Positions 38,636-49,648 of a stretch of DNA of 64,000 bases are shown here, piece after piece. The translations under genes were made by a program, and so were the position numbers. The stretch's first letter is position 1; every line of letters starts with the position of its first letter. This DNA is from Onchocerca volvulus (taxonomy: Eukaryota > Nematoda > Chromadorea > Rhabditida > Onchocercidae). Below the pieces are notes generated by a model that did not search any database, was not told where the DNA came from, and saw only the letters and a program-made list of their open reading frames with translations. The stretch lies in contig HG738138.1 of the NCBI GenBank assembly GCA_000499405.2, forward strand, positions 20,127,753 to 20,191,752. The letters are read 5' to 3'.

Positions 38636-40146
38636 ATGCTTTTTCAACTAATAATGCTGCTTTCCAGTTGCTTCATTTCTAATTTCATTTCCGGTATATT
38701 AACTTTTTTTTAAATTCTATTTATATATGATCCCACGACTTTTTCACTATTCTGAATTTCATTTCATCATACATTAAAGAAAAAGAATTTAGCTGGGTTG
38801 ATTCTTCTCATTCAATTGATAAGTGTTCTAGAAAACTGAAATGATGCAATTGGTCAAAAAAAAAGAAAAAAAGTTAACTGAGAGAACGTTCTCAGGAGGA
38901 TCATAAGCTCAGATTAAATGGCCAAAGAAGAGCTAATATTTGTAATAAAATTTTAATTTGCCTTCGTTTGTTGTTTTTTCATTTCAATATTGTTATTAAA
39001 ATCCTGAAAAATCTACATTAACCAAGTGTACAGAAATGTCTCTCAGAATTACTGGCTCTTGAGTATTTAAATTAATTCTACTCAAAAGAATTAATCTTGC
39101 AATATTAGCATCTACTGAGAGCAAACAATTTAGAAAAATAGACGAAGAAAAATTGTCAGCTTATTTATATTTACAGCTCACGGTTGTTATTATTGCATTT
39201 CATATGCTCATTTACTGACACCCAATTTACGATACCAACTTGGCGCTCAAACAGATATTTTCCATTGGCCCGCAGATGCATCTTCGCCAAGTTGCTCTAA
39301 CCCATCATTGACAACTAATTGTCCCCAACTTCACGCCCAAACATGCACCAAATTTCCACTTTGCATTACATTATCGCCTAATATTCCAAGTAACGCTTTG
39401 ATCATTTCTGAATACCGGAAAGAAACTATTTAATACCAGAATGTCGTTGACGTCTTCCATGGAACAGTATTGATATGCATATCTTTAAAGAAACTTGATA
39501 AAGTTCACTTCAAAAATCAATAAAGACTAATCGAAATCATATCTAAACATAATATCTATTTTTTTTTTTCAAGATGTAAATTTTGTCGTTCGTGGATGTA
39601 TGGAGCAAATACTAGTTGCTAAACTAAGGATCGATGAAAAATTCCAAAAGCAAGGGTCAGTGCTTTTAAAAATTCACATTATTCCTCTTACAAATTTTCG
39701 TTGATCATCTCAGTGTTCAAATCCAAACAAAGCTTTATCAGGTTAGACAAAAAGCATGTTTCTAAAACAGCGAGAACAGCATTTATTAACACTTGTGGCA
39801 GTATCGATTGAGGAGAAATACAAAGTTGAATCTTCGAAGTTTAAGCCAACAAAACTAATGGGTTTTCAGATGTTATATAGTTCGTTCGAAACGAATTTAT
39901 CCTACGCTCGCACCTTTGGACTATATCATTTGTATTTGCTCGACTGAATACTGTAATTCTGGTATGCAGAATCCGTTAGCATACACTAACCATTCTGACT
40001 TTGAATCCTTTGATTTAGTGCCCATTATTAAAGCTGAACAGCTAGCAAAAGAAGTTAATGCTAAAAATAATGATTCGGCACCCACCTTGAATTCATTATC
40101 TCTAATTGCTATGAGCTTATTTTTTAAACTGTTTTATTCAGTGTGA
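38636..40146 (+). CDS. Secreted Ly6/uPAR-like Cys-rich protein, probable GPI anchor
   Basis: I do not know a named orthologue. Exons 38636-38693, 39177-39389, 39574-39655 and 39870-40146 join in phase to about 209 residues. The first exon is a clean signal peptide, MLFQLIMLLSSCFISNFISA. The mature start is HGCYYCISYAHLL. Paired cysteines follow (PSCSNPSLTTNCPQLHAQTC, FPLCITL), then VRGCMEQ, GCYIV and the closing CICSTEYCNSG, the Cys-x-Cys...Cys-Asn ending typical of three-finger Ly6/uPAR domains. After a polar stretch the protein ends in a hydrophobic tail (LSLIAMSLFFKLFYSV) suited to GPI attachment. ATTAAA at 40159 may be the poly(A) signal. Such worm proteins are often rapidly evolving surface or secreted proteins; ligand and tissue cannot be inferred. 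Confidence 0.78.
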
Positions 40147-42671
40147 AATAATATTTTCATTAAATTTCAAATTTTGAATCTAATGATTTATTAGGATTTC
40201 CCAACTGATTTATATCTGAAAATCTGAATATAAGTGAAGAACCTGTGCTCGTATAATTCATCCATTTCAAAGCCATAACAATTATAATCAAAAAAACATT
40301 AAGTCTTACTTATTATTGCCCTCGTCTTAATGCAAAAGAAAAAAGTGATGAGAAACTTTTCAATTGTAGATAGCCTTTGAGGGCTCAAAATTTTAAGTTT
40401 TAGATTTTGCTTCATCGGTTTTACACTTTTCCTCAGAAATTTCGAATGATTCAGGAAATTTTAATACGATCCACTTCTGCATGCTTTCTCTCCTTGAGTG
40501 AAATGTCATACTTTTCGCATTCTCAATGATAATGCTGATAGCAAAGAACATTATTTAAAATAAGGTCATTTATGATTTACAATTTAATTCTTAAGTCCAA
40601 TTCTTTATCTCATTTATACCTTTTTCTTGATAAGAAATGAATAAAGTACTCTCAGCAGTTTTAGATCTGTTGATAGTTTTGTTTCTGTGTCCAAATAGCT
40701 AACAATTTACTTTTTATTTTTCTGTGTTAATAAAAAAGGCCTACCAAAGAACAAAAGCATAAGAATGCAATTTTGTTAGTATAACGTGTTATAGATTTAA
40801 AGCAAGTATTTCTATCCAAATGCTTCTCAATTTTCAAGCAAGATGAATGAGTGATAATTTTTTCAATTGCGGCGACTTCACCGCCTGATATCGTCAATCA
40901 GTCTTTGACACTAAGTCTTTAACACTCAAGGTTCAACTAACGAAAAACGGATTGCCATTTCAGGTTTTCGCATATATCAATTCAATTCCAAATAAAAACA
41001 TTATCAAAAAAAAAAATTTAGTATTTTTTCTAAAAAGTATTTCAAATTTGAATGGACAGAAATGCCATCTGGATCATGTTTACTTTTAAATTGCTGGAAA
41101 TTTTAAAACCAAATATATTAATATAACATAATAAGGATAATGTAAGTTCTACGAATTCTTCTTCAATCTTCAACCAGTTAATTCGCAAACAAATTTTAAG
41201 ATAAGTTTTCATTAATTCTTCCGGTTTGTGCTAATTGATCCTCTTTCTGCTTTCTTTTTTAATTAAAAATTAAAAACGAATATTTAATTTGAATTAACTT
41301 CCACTGCTTGATTTAAAACAAAGATGAAAAAGAACTCAATCGTGAGGAAAAACGGATTGTCAATCAATTTTTATTCTGTTAAATTTTTATTTACAGCTAT
41401 TATAACCTATATTGTTTTCCTATTGATTGAATACTATGTTCTTTAAAGTGTGTCATAAATCTATATAGCACATGTATATAATTTATTTATGATTGCAGAT
41501 TGATAAAGACCGCTTAGTCTCGGATTCTCTCCGAAATTATGGGAAGAAACTTTCGCGGATGAGGCCATCAAACTTCGATACCTGAATAAAAAAAACTTAT
41601 CTATAGGTCTACAGTTTCCAATGGCCACTTTAACAGGAATTGTTGGCCAAATTTATTTGATTTATATAGTCAGAGTTGCAAGCTAATGATTGATATTTAA
41701 TATTGATTAGACATTAAAATACTGAAACATTCAGATTTCAAAGAAATGTTGTGTGCAATGACATCAAGATCAATAAATTTCATTGATGAACAGTAATAAA
41801 TCTTTTTGATACATAATAAAATACCATTATAAGTTATGTAAAGGATTGTTCCAAAAAACTGTCGCGAAGGATTGTCCCACAAATAGCAAATTATTAAAAT
41901 AGCAAATCAATAACTAAGTGAATCAAAGATTATCTCGATAGCATCAGACAATTTGATGTTGATTCTTTTTGAGAAGTCGTTTCCTATTCAAATTGAAATG
42001 GGAATAAGGATTGATGTTGGATTTGAGGCGATTAAAGCGTAAGTCAAGTCGTTTTTTTACGTAGCGCTTATTTCGGAAGCATTCAGTACATGAAGGAATT
42101 TGTGAACACGCGAGAGAATACTTTTGCACTGTAATGAAACGGCTTCATTGAAGATCATTTTGGACGAAACTGCATTCAGCTTAGTCCAGAAGGATTCAAA
42201 AATAGCCATATGGATAAGAACCTTCAGAAACCATCTCTCGCAGAATCCTTCATTGCAGGCTTTTCTCTCTCTTTCTTCTGTAACAAACTAATCGATCAAT
42301 CGCCTACCATCAAGCGAAAAATGCAGAGAAGTTCAAGAACATGATTATTTAACTCAATACTCGACATATCATAATACAAATTGGAGAATGACGAGTGAAA
42401 TGATACGATCAAAGTAGTTCACAGTTAGCCACTATGCTGCTTCAATGTTCACTTTCGTTTTCACTAATGAAAACATGTATTGGATACTGGTTTTCACAAT
42501 CGAACTGTGTGAAAATATTACTACACCTCTTCGTATCAAATCAAGGACATGTGGAGAGGATGTCATAATTTTATTTCAGGGGTAGATTTCTTGAAGTGAT
42601 TTATGTTAGTGCTATTAGATGAAGGAGCGAAGAAGTTACAGAGGACTATTTGTAATAATTGTTTAGTTGGG
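40147..42671. other. Gene-poor region
   Basis: 2.5 kb of AT-rich sequence with no supported gene. Short open frames (for example on the minus strand at 41697-41882 and 41944-42129) have no recognisable motif and no convincing splice context. Confidence 0.45.
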
Positions 42672-43720
42672 ATGGGAAAATCGAGAAGCATACGTACAGC
42701 TCAAAAATTGAGGACACATCGACAGGCTTAACGATAAAGGGTACAAAGAAGCTCATTTAGGGACGTAATTTAGGGCCACTTCGAGCATCACATGCCAAAG
42801 GCATCGTCTTCGAAAAAGTCTACATATGTTTTAATCTTCACTTCAGTAATAGATGCCATCTCTTTTCTCCTATCTTCTCAACGCACGATGCTTGATATAC
42901 AATCACGCAAGATATTTTTACATCACTGAAGAAAAGTCCTGAAGCAGAAGGAGTAGTTAACAGTCGGATTTCATGATTTTTTGCGAATTTTTTTAACGAA
43001 AGGGATTGCATGAAATTCTAAGTGCTCTTCAAAAGGATAGGGAGATAAGAGACTGTTCTTTCTTGTCAACGAGATCATTGGGATATTGAGCTAAAATTTC
43101 GGTATTTCTTTCATTCATGTTTTCCATGGTATGATATTTAAAATAAAAATGTGGTAAAAAAAAATATATTTTTCTTTTCCAGTGATGTTGAAGCTGAACA
43201 ACCGGACTCATCTAGTTGCAAGTGCGTAGGTGTTCAGTTAATCAGGGATGGAAATACTGAAATTTTAGCTCAATTTCGAATAATGTTACTTTAACTTCAT
43301 TGAAGTGTTACTTTGCTTCACTTTTTTCCACATTCGATGATCTTGTTTGTCTGTAATTGGTAGGTTATCTAGCATGTTTAATATTTTATTTTCATGTTAT
43401 ACACTACGTTCTGTTAATGTAGGATCTTCATTGATCTGGATTTACGTTGATATAGGTAAAATTTTTCTCAGCCTATATCATTACTGCTTTAAATGTGTAG
43501 ACTTACGAAAGTATCCTTCATTCCTCCTTCTTTCTCATATAAATATGCAGCTCTTGTATAGAAATTTTTATTGTAGGAGAATAATGAGATTCTAGTAGCT
43601 GGTCTTAGTCGAAAAGGTCATGCAGTGGGTGATATTCCAGTTGTACGTTTCAAGAGTGTCAAAGTGGCCAATATATCCTTGACTGCTTTGTTTAAGAGTA
43701 AAAAGAGACTGCATTCATGA
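42672..43720 (+). pseudogene. Ribosomal protein S23 (uS12) pseudogene, intron-containing
   Basis: A dead copy of the 40S ribosomal protein RPS23 gene, whose product sits at the decoding centre. Block 1 (42672 to about 42818) reads MGKSRSIRTAQKLRTHR where the family has MGKCRGLRTARKLRSHR. It then loses frame, but pieces KGYKEAHLGT and ASHAKGIVFEK are still legible. Block 2 (from 43193, after TTTTCCAG, to about 43290) reads DVEAEQPDSSSCKCVGVQLI for VEAKQPNSAIRKCVRVQLI. Block 3 (43577-43720, after TTGTAG) reads [20 protein letters not shown], then [20 protein letters not shown] and a TGA. The middle NDGCLNFI segment is missing. Stops and frameshifts in block 1 rule out function. Splice-like borders show it is a genomic duplicate, not a retrocopy. 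Confidence 0.85.
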
Positions 43721-44732
43721 GCATTTGTTTATTGTTTCGTGTTGGATTCTGGTTGTGGTAATATTGATGCATAAAGATTTTTTCGAAAATTTCTTGATTT
43801 GTTTTGAATATCTGTAATTATTTTATCAGTATATATCATGAGAGAGATTTATTCCAGGTCTAAAAAGTATTTTCTAAACCATAATTCTATTTATAAAAAT
43901 GTTAAAACAAACAGTTTTTCTAAATTATACAATATCCAATTTTATAAGGAAAAGGATATCTTTCTTGTAACATATATTATGTATTATGATGTCTTGGCAC
44001 GTCGGTGCATAACGTTGAATGAACACTATTTCAACTTGGAAGAGTTTCAAGAGTGGATTAAGATTGAAGATTGCTGAAACATAAAAATTAGTCACCTTTC
44101 AAATCATTATGCTTGCATTATCTCCGTATGACCAAGAATGTGTGATGTTTCGATCGGACGGTCGGGCGAAATTGTTATTCTTACTAAATCAGCATAGTTT
44201 TCTATCGATGTAGCTGTTTTGCAAAAAAATACGTTGAATGTATGTTGAATCAGGAGGTGGGGGGCCTACTTTACTTGAAATTGGATTGATTTGATGGTAA
44301 AGTGGTCAAAAGTACTTTTAAAAAAACTAGGTTTTTTATCTAATACTCTAGGGTACCAATTTGTTAATCGAATTGGTTGATTTCTGTGACGAGATATACC
44401 CGTTCATGTGGTAGGGTTCAGCTATATGTTTGTAGTAAAGATATGAAGAGAAATTGATTGATTCACTGTTTTTGTCTGTGAGATTTACTTGAATAGGGAT
44501 CTGCAGCGGCTATTTATCCCTTACCATCTCTTGCCATTCATATTTCAGGTGCCAGATTCGTAAAGTAGATTGGAAAGTATCGTTCTGCTTTTTTTTGATA
44601 GATCCTTGTTATGCTTTTTTGGGCGAAAGAAGAGAGGATAGTTAACTGTTGACAGATTTGAAAATAAAAATGAGTAATGTTGTAAACGAAATTGTCACTT
44701 AAAAAAAGGAAGAAAAAACAATTTGCAGGAAG
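43721..44732. other. Intergenic region upstream of TFIIB
   Basis: One 79-codon open frame (43838-44077, +, ending FNLEEFQEWIKIEDC) has no recognised family. The last part must contain the TFIIB promoter. An acceptor ATTTGCAG ends at 44728, four bases before the TFIIB start codon, and is a likely spliced-leader addition site. Confidence 0.4.
44721..44728 (+). promoter_or_regulatory. ttb-1: Probable trans-splice acceptor of TFIIB
   Basis: ATTTGCAG lies four bases before the ATG at 44733. No upstream coding exon is needed because the protein is complete from this ATG, so the site most simply receives a spliced leader, as is common in nematodes. Confidence 0.6.
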
Positions 44733-46980
44733 ATGTCGGTGGAATGTCCTATACATCCCGGTGCTCATTTGGTGGAGGACCATCGAGCTGGAGACTTGAT
44801 CTGCCCCGAATGTGGTTTAGTTGTAGGGGACAGGTATCAACTATTCATTGTGTTTTAATTAGTTATTTTACTTTTTAATTAGCGTCTAAATTTAAAGTTA
44901 GGAAAAATACTATTAATTTGGTAATTAAATTTCGATTTGAAAATTATATTCAAGACTGGTGGATGTGGGCACAGAATGGCGATCATTCAGTAATGAGAAG
45001 TCTGGTGCAGATCCTTCACGTGTTGGTGCACCGGAAAATCCACTTCTTGGAAGCGCTGATTTGTCAACGTCTATTGCTGTCGGTTTCGGTGGTTCTGAAA
45101 GCGATCACAGGCAATTTGCATATCTTCGTTTATTATTGAAATATTAAAGTGGTCTGAATTTTATCACTTTTCTAGTTGAAGGTTTCTGTCATTATTTTGT
45201 GCATCTCAGAAAGAAATATTTTCGTTTATCTAACAGTTTTATTGAGTATTTCTGTTTCTGATTGATTTATATTTTTATCATATAAATTCTATTATTTACA
45301 GCTTAGCAAATGCACAACGCAAGAATATGAACAACATGGATCGGCAGATGTCGCAAGGTTTAAGTGTAATTCGTGAGATGAGTGCACGCATCCATCTCCC
45401 AAAATCTATTGAGGTTTCTAAGTTGTGATTATGTAGTGTTCATGTTCTCTTTTTATCAGTTAAATATGTTCTAGAGGCACTTATGTTTTTTTTTATCATA
45501 TAAATATGTTCTAAATGTTTAAATAATTTATATGCAGTTGAATTCAGGATGCTGCCGCGAAAATTTTCAAAGATGTTCTGGATAGTAAAGCATTACGAGG
45601 TAAAAATAACGAAGCTCAGGCAGCAGCATGTTTATATATAGCCTGTAGAAAAGAAGGTGTTCCACGTACATTCAAAGGTTATTAAATTACTAATTTTGTT
45701 ACTGTCGTATAAGAGTATACATTTATTTCATATTTTATGTATATTATTCTTAAATAATTAAATATAATCGTTGAGAGATTTTCAGAAATCTGTGCCGCTT
45801 CTCGTGTTTCTAAAAAAGAAATAGGAAGGTGCTTCAAACTGATCATAAAATCACTGGAAACTAGTTTGGAACAGATAACAAGTGCAGATTTCATGGTCAG
45901 TTTGTTGGATTTCTTTCTTGGTTTCCTTTCTTAGATACTAAGGCGTAATTGTATGTAAGCCAGTTTAATGATGAATAATTTTCCGCTCTCTTACTATGTG
46001 TTGTTTTCAATTATTAGCATTTTAACTAATTTATGCAGAATCTTGTTTTCTCTACAAAGCATTGACTATATGGGTTCAATGAACCCATATGTGTAAGGAA
46101 GGAACTAAAACATATTTATGACACAGAAATTGCAGAATAAGACTTACATTACGAAATTTATCTCTTTTTGTTAAACCATAATTGATACTATTAATAGCCG
46201 TATTTAACTATTCCGTTTTATTAGCGATTTATCTAACTTTTCAGTCGCGATTCTGCGGTAATTTGGGTTTACCACATAGTATTCAGGCTGCAGCAACACG
46301 AATAGCAAAAAAAGCTGTCGAACTGGATTTAGTTGCTGGGTAAGGCAATTTCGTTTCTTAGAAATGTTTCTGTATTATTGTGAATTAACTTTAATGATCT
46401 AATCTATCACAGTACTCCTATTGGTTGGTTTTAGTCGTAGTCCGATATCTATAGCTGCAGCAGCGATATATATGGCAAGCCAAGCGTCCAGCAACAAAAA
46501 AACTGCTAGAGGTTTTATTTGTGACATTTTTTTCTTTTTTTTTTTTACATTTATTTTATATTTCACATTAAAAAAAATTCCAGTTGAAATATTGATGTTA
46601 TTTATAGAGTTTTGAAGTAGAGTGTTACATTTCTTAAAAAAGATATGTTTGGAAAATAAGGCTGATTTTTTTAGTAAGAAAAGCTTGTAGCTGCATTCTT
46701 TTTACCAACCAACAATTTCATTTCCATTATGGCTTACATGAGAAGTTTTACTAGAGAACAAAGCGACTTAATGATTATTTTATTGGCAAAGTGCAATCAT
46801 ATAGTTAATCTGTAGTGTATAAGACGGCTTGTATTTAAATTTTTAGAAATTGGCGAAATTGCGGGTGCAGCTGAAGTGACGGTTAAGCAGACATATAAAC
46901 TTCTTTATCCTCGTGCTGCAGAATTATTTCCGGAAGATTTCAAATTTATTACAGGAATTGAATCGCTTCCCTCATCGTGA
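44733..46980 (+). CDS. ttb-1: Transcription initiation factor IIB, complete, 8 exons
   Basis: TFIIB bridges TBP on the promoter and RNA polymerase II. Exons: 44733-44833, 44955-45110, 45302-45413, 45548-45677, 45786-45895, 46245-46339, 46435-46511 and 46847-46980. The protein begins with the zinc ribbon ([20 protein letters not shown] then PECG; ligands C, H, C, C) and the B-finger region ([20 protein letters not shown]). Two cyclin folds follow: [60 protein letters not shown] and [20 protein letters not shown]. It ends [19 protein letters not shown]. Length and order match the family. Intron 2 appears to use a GC donor (CACAG then GCAATT); no GT site in the right phase exists in that exon. 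Confidence 0.95.
46068..46090. repeat. Odd palindrome in TFIIB intron 5
   Basis: ATATGGGTTCA (46068-46078), a single A, then the exact reverse complement TGAACCCATAT (46080-46090). It lies between exons 5 and 6. A symmetric 23-base site could be a protein-binding half-site pair or chance. Confidence 0.85.
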
Positions 46981-48198
46981 ACTTTCATAATGCTATTACG
47001 TTCTTTGTATTTAACACTTTTTATGTTTTCATATTTTCGTTTTTAGGTTGTTTTCTTTTTTCCCATCATCAGATTTTCGCATTTTGTTGGTGGTTTGGTT
47101 TTACTTAATTGAAACTTGTATTTGTTGAACTTTCCGTTCTGTTTGTTAACATTTCTTCTTCATTTTTTAGTTCATTTATTAATTATGTTATTTATTCTTT
47201 ATGGGAACAATAATTTATTCAATCAGATTTCCCGAATGAGGAGCACTGTTCTCATTTGCAACGAAGATTTTTTGTAAGTTCATTAAAAACATTAGGAATA
47301 CTGATTTATATCGGGCACTGTAATTTTATGGGAATTATTTTCCTTTTAATTTCTATAGTTTATGTTTTAAACAGCTAATATTCTTTAGTTAGTAATTGTA
47401 AAGTGTTAATTAGATATTCAGCGAAGTTCTTCATGTTCTCTGTGATAAAGCTGTAATTAACGGCATTTTGTAGAACTAGAACTAAATTGATTATTGAAGC
47501 AACATTTAACTTATCATTAACTTGATCATGCGTTGGGCATTACATTATTATACCGATTTTCCTCTTTTGCTTGCAGTATTCATACATTCAAAATTTACTA
47601 TCATTGAAATATGTTGTGAAGATATGTAAAAGTGGAAAAGGAAATTACATTGCTTGTTCTATATCCTGTTGGACAATGGTAGAAATGGAGAAGCAAACGA
47701 GGAAAAAAAAGCTTAAAAGACCAAATACGATATATACATATATATGTTTATTCAAAATACGTTTAATATCTAATTGATTGGTTGATTTTGTGCAATTGCG
47801 TGTGCTTCTCCAAGATTTCAGTTAAGTATAATATCGATTCATGGAGTGATAATGTGTGCGTGCGTCAGACAAAGCAATGCAAGGAGTGCTAGGTCTGTTT
47901 GAGTGTGTGCTGGAGAGAAGGCCTGGACTAATAGGCTCTCGAATGAATCTATGGCTTCTGGTTATGTGCTTTCCATCCATAGTCGTCATCGTCCTACTAT
48001 TCAACAACAAACAGCCGTCGAAGAGAGCGTAGTGCTAGGCGAGAGAGACTCGTCGTTAAATATACTAAAAAGAACGACAACGAACGACTTGTCGAAAGAG
48101 AAAGTATGGGAAATCGCACACGTTCCTTTTTTTCGTCATCTTTTGCCGAAAAACTCAACTGCTGCTCTTCTTTCCTTACATGCTTACCAAATTTGGAT

Positions 48199-48243
48199 TA
48201 GCTAGCTAGCTAGCCAGCCTCCACATTCCTGTCAGCTAGCTAG
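48199..48243. repeat. AGCT tandem and inverted repeat cluster
   Basis: GCTAGCTAGCTAGC at about 48201-48214 is followed 18 bases later by a second AGCTAGCTAG block (48234-48243). Each block is self-complementary and the two can also pair with each other. Confidence 0.85.
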
Positions 48244-49272
48244 AAAGGCCGATCTGGATTATCCTCTCACTAATGTTTGAAGACTTCATCTGTTGCACAC
48301 TACCAGTAGATTTGCCGTTCCTTCTCAAACATTGATTTTTGATGCTTTTAGATATCTTGCACAATTATGATTTTTGTTATTTTATGCCATGGAACTTAAT
48401 ATTTTAGGGACTAACCATCTAATGTATCCACGCATCTTTTTAAACAATGATGACTCATTTTTCTCCATGGATTGTGGACTGATAATAGAAGTGTTTTCCT
48501 TTCTTTTAATGATTGCAACAGATTTAAAAAATATACCAACTAGTGTCGCCTTATATTGCCACTTCATTTTCGAATTTTCTCAATATCAACTTTCGAGAGA
48601 TTTCTCAACATCAGCTTGAGATTACTTTAAAAATATTTCAACTAATTGTCCATTTCAAATGCCTAGGCTTACATTCCGAAATGATCTCAGTCTGTTACAG
48701 CTTAAAAATTCAATAACTTTATTTGCTTCCTCCATACTTTTCATTATTTTGTTTCCATTGTTCCACCAAGATCAGTGATGTACAAATGTCCTAAAATCAT
48801 TTCCTAAAAATATGTCGCTTGACTCTACTAACAGAAATCAGACGTAATCCTTTATATTTTCAGGTCCTTAATTTTGGCATAGTTTTGCTACTCTTCCGTT
48901 TGAATACTATTGTTTTTTCATGAGTATAATCAAACTTCAGCTAAAAATAAACAAACACCTAAAATAAAGCAAATTGTCAAAACTAAAAATAAAAGCAAAG
49001 AAAAAAAAAACAAAAAAAAATTTTTATTATTATTATTATGATTATTAATTTGCCTTTGGTTTTTTTGGTAACAGAAATAAAATAAAATTACTTTCTTTTG
49101 AAGGTTTTTTTTTTTTGCCATTATTATGTGTTTCCTATTCCTGGATTTTATTTCTGTTATCAGTTACTTTTCCATCTAAATGCTGACTTCGATATAGGGG
49201 CGAAACAGTATTTAGTAGTTGGTTCTTTCTGAAGTTTCCTCAGGATAGCCGAAGTACGTAATGAAGCTGTTA

Positions 49273-49648
49273 GATTCGGTAAAGCAAATGATGAGAGAAA
49301 GGTACGAGATGTCTTCAGCCTGTTCTCAAACTTTCAATGGGTATGACGTTTTGCTTGCTTGAATGAAGCATAGATATTGGATGTTTGTTGCAAGGGGTCA
49401 TTTTTGGTAGGACCAAATCAACTAGCGCTGAGAATGGACGACGCTTGAGCAGAAGACTTATACTTTTATTCAACGTTTGGTTTATCCCACAGCGCCAGTT
49501 CTGTTTGCCAAAAATGGCCCATTTGGAGCACACATCCGATGTCTATGCTTCATTCAAGCAAGCAGGACGTCATACTCATTGAAAGTTTGAGAAGAGGTTG
49601 AAGACGTTTCGTCCCATAATTCCTCTAATCATTCGTTTACAAATATAA
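49273..49648. repeat. Inverted repeat (fold-back element), about 370 bp
   Basis: The left arm (about 49273-49420) and right arm (about 49495-49648, reverse-complemented) share long near-identical runs. Examples are TTCTCAAACTTTCAAT(G)GGTATGACG against its partner with one change, and CTTGCTTGAATGAAGCATAG in both. The outer ends are more diverged. The arms flank a spacer of less than 100 bases. No transposase frame is inside, so this is either a non-autonomous fold-back/MITE-like element or a local inverted duplication. Confidence 0.8.

Noticed and set aside
43838..44077. 79-codon + frame before TFIIB
   Set aside because: AT-rich, Tyr/Phe/Lys-biased as expected from composition; no family or splice evidence.
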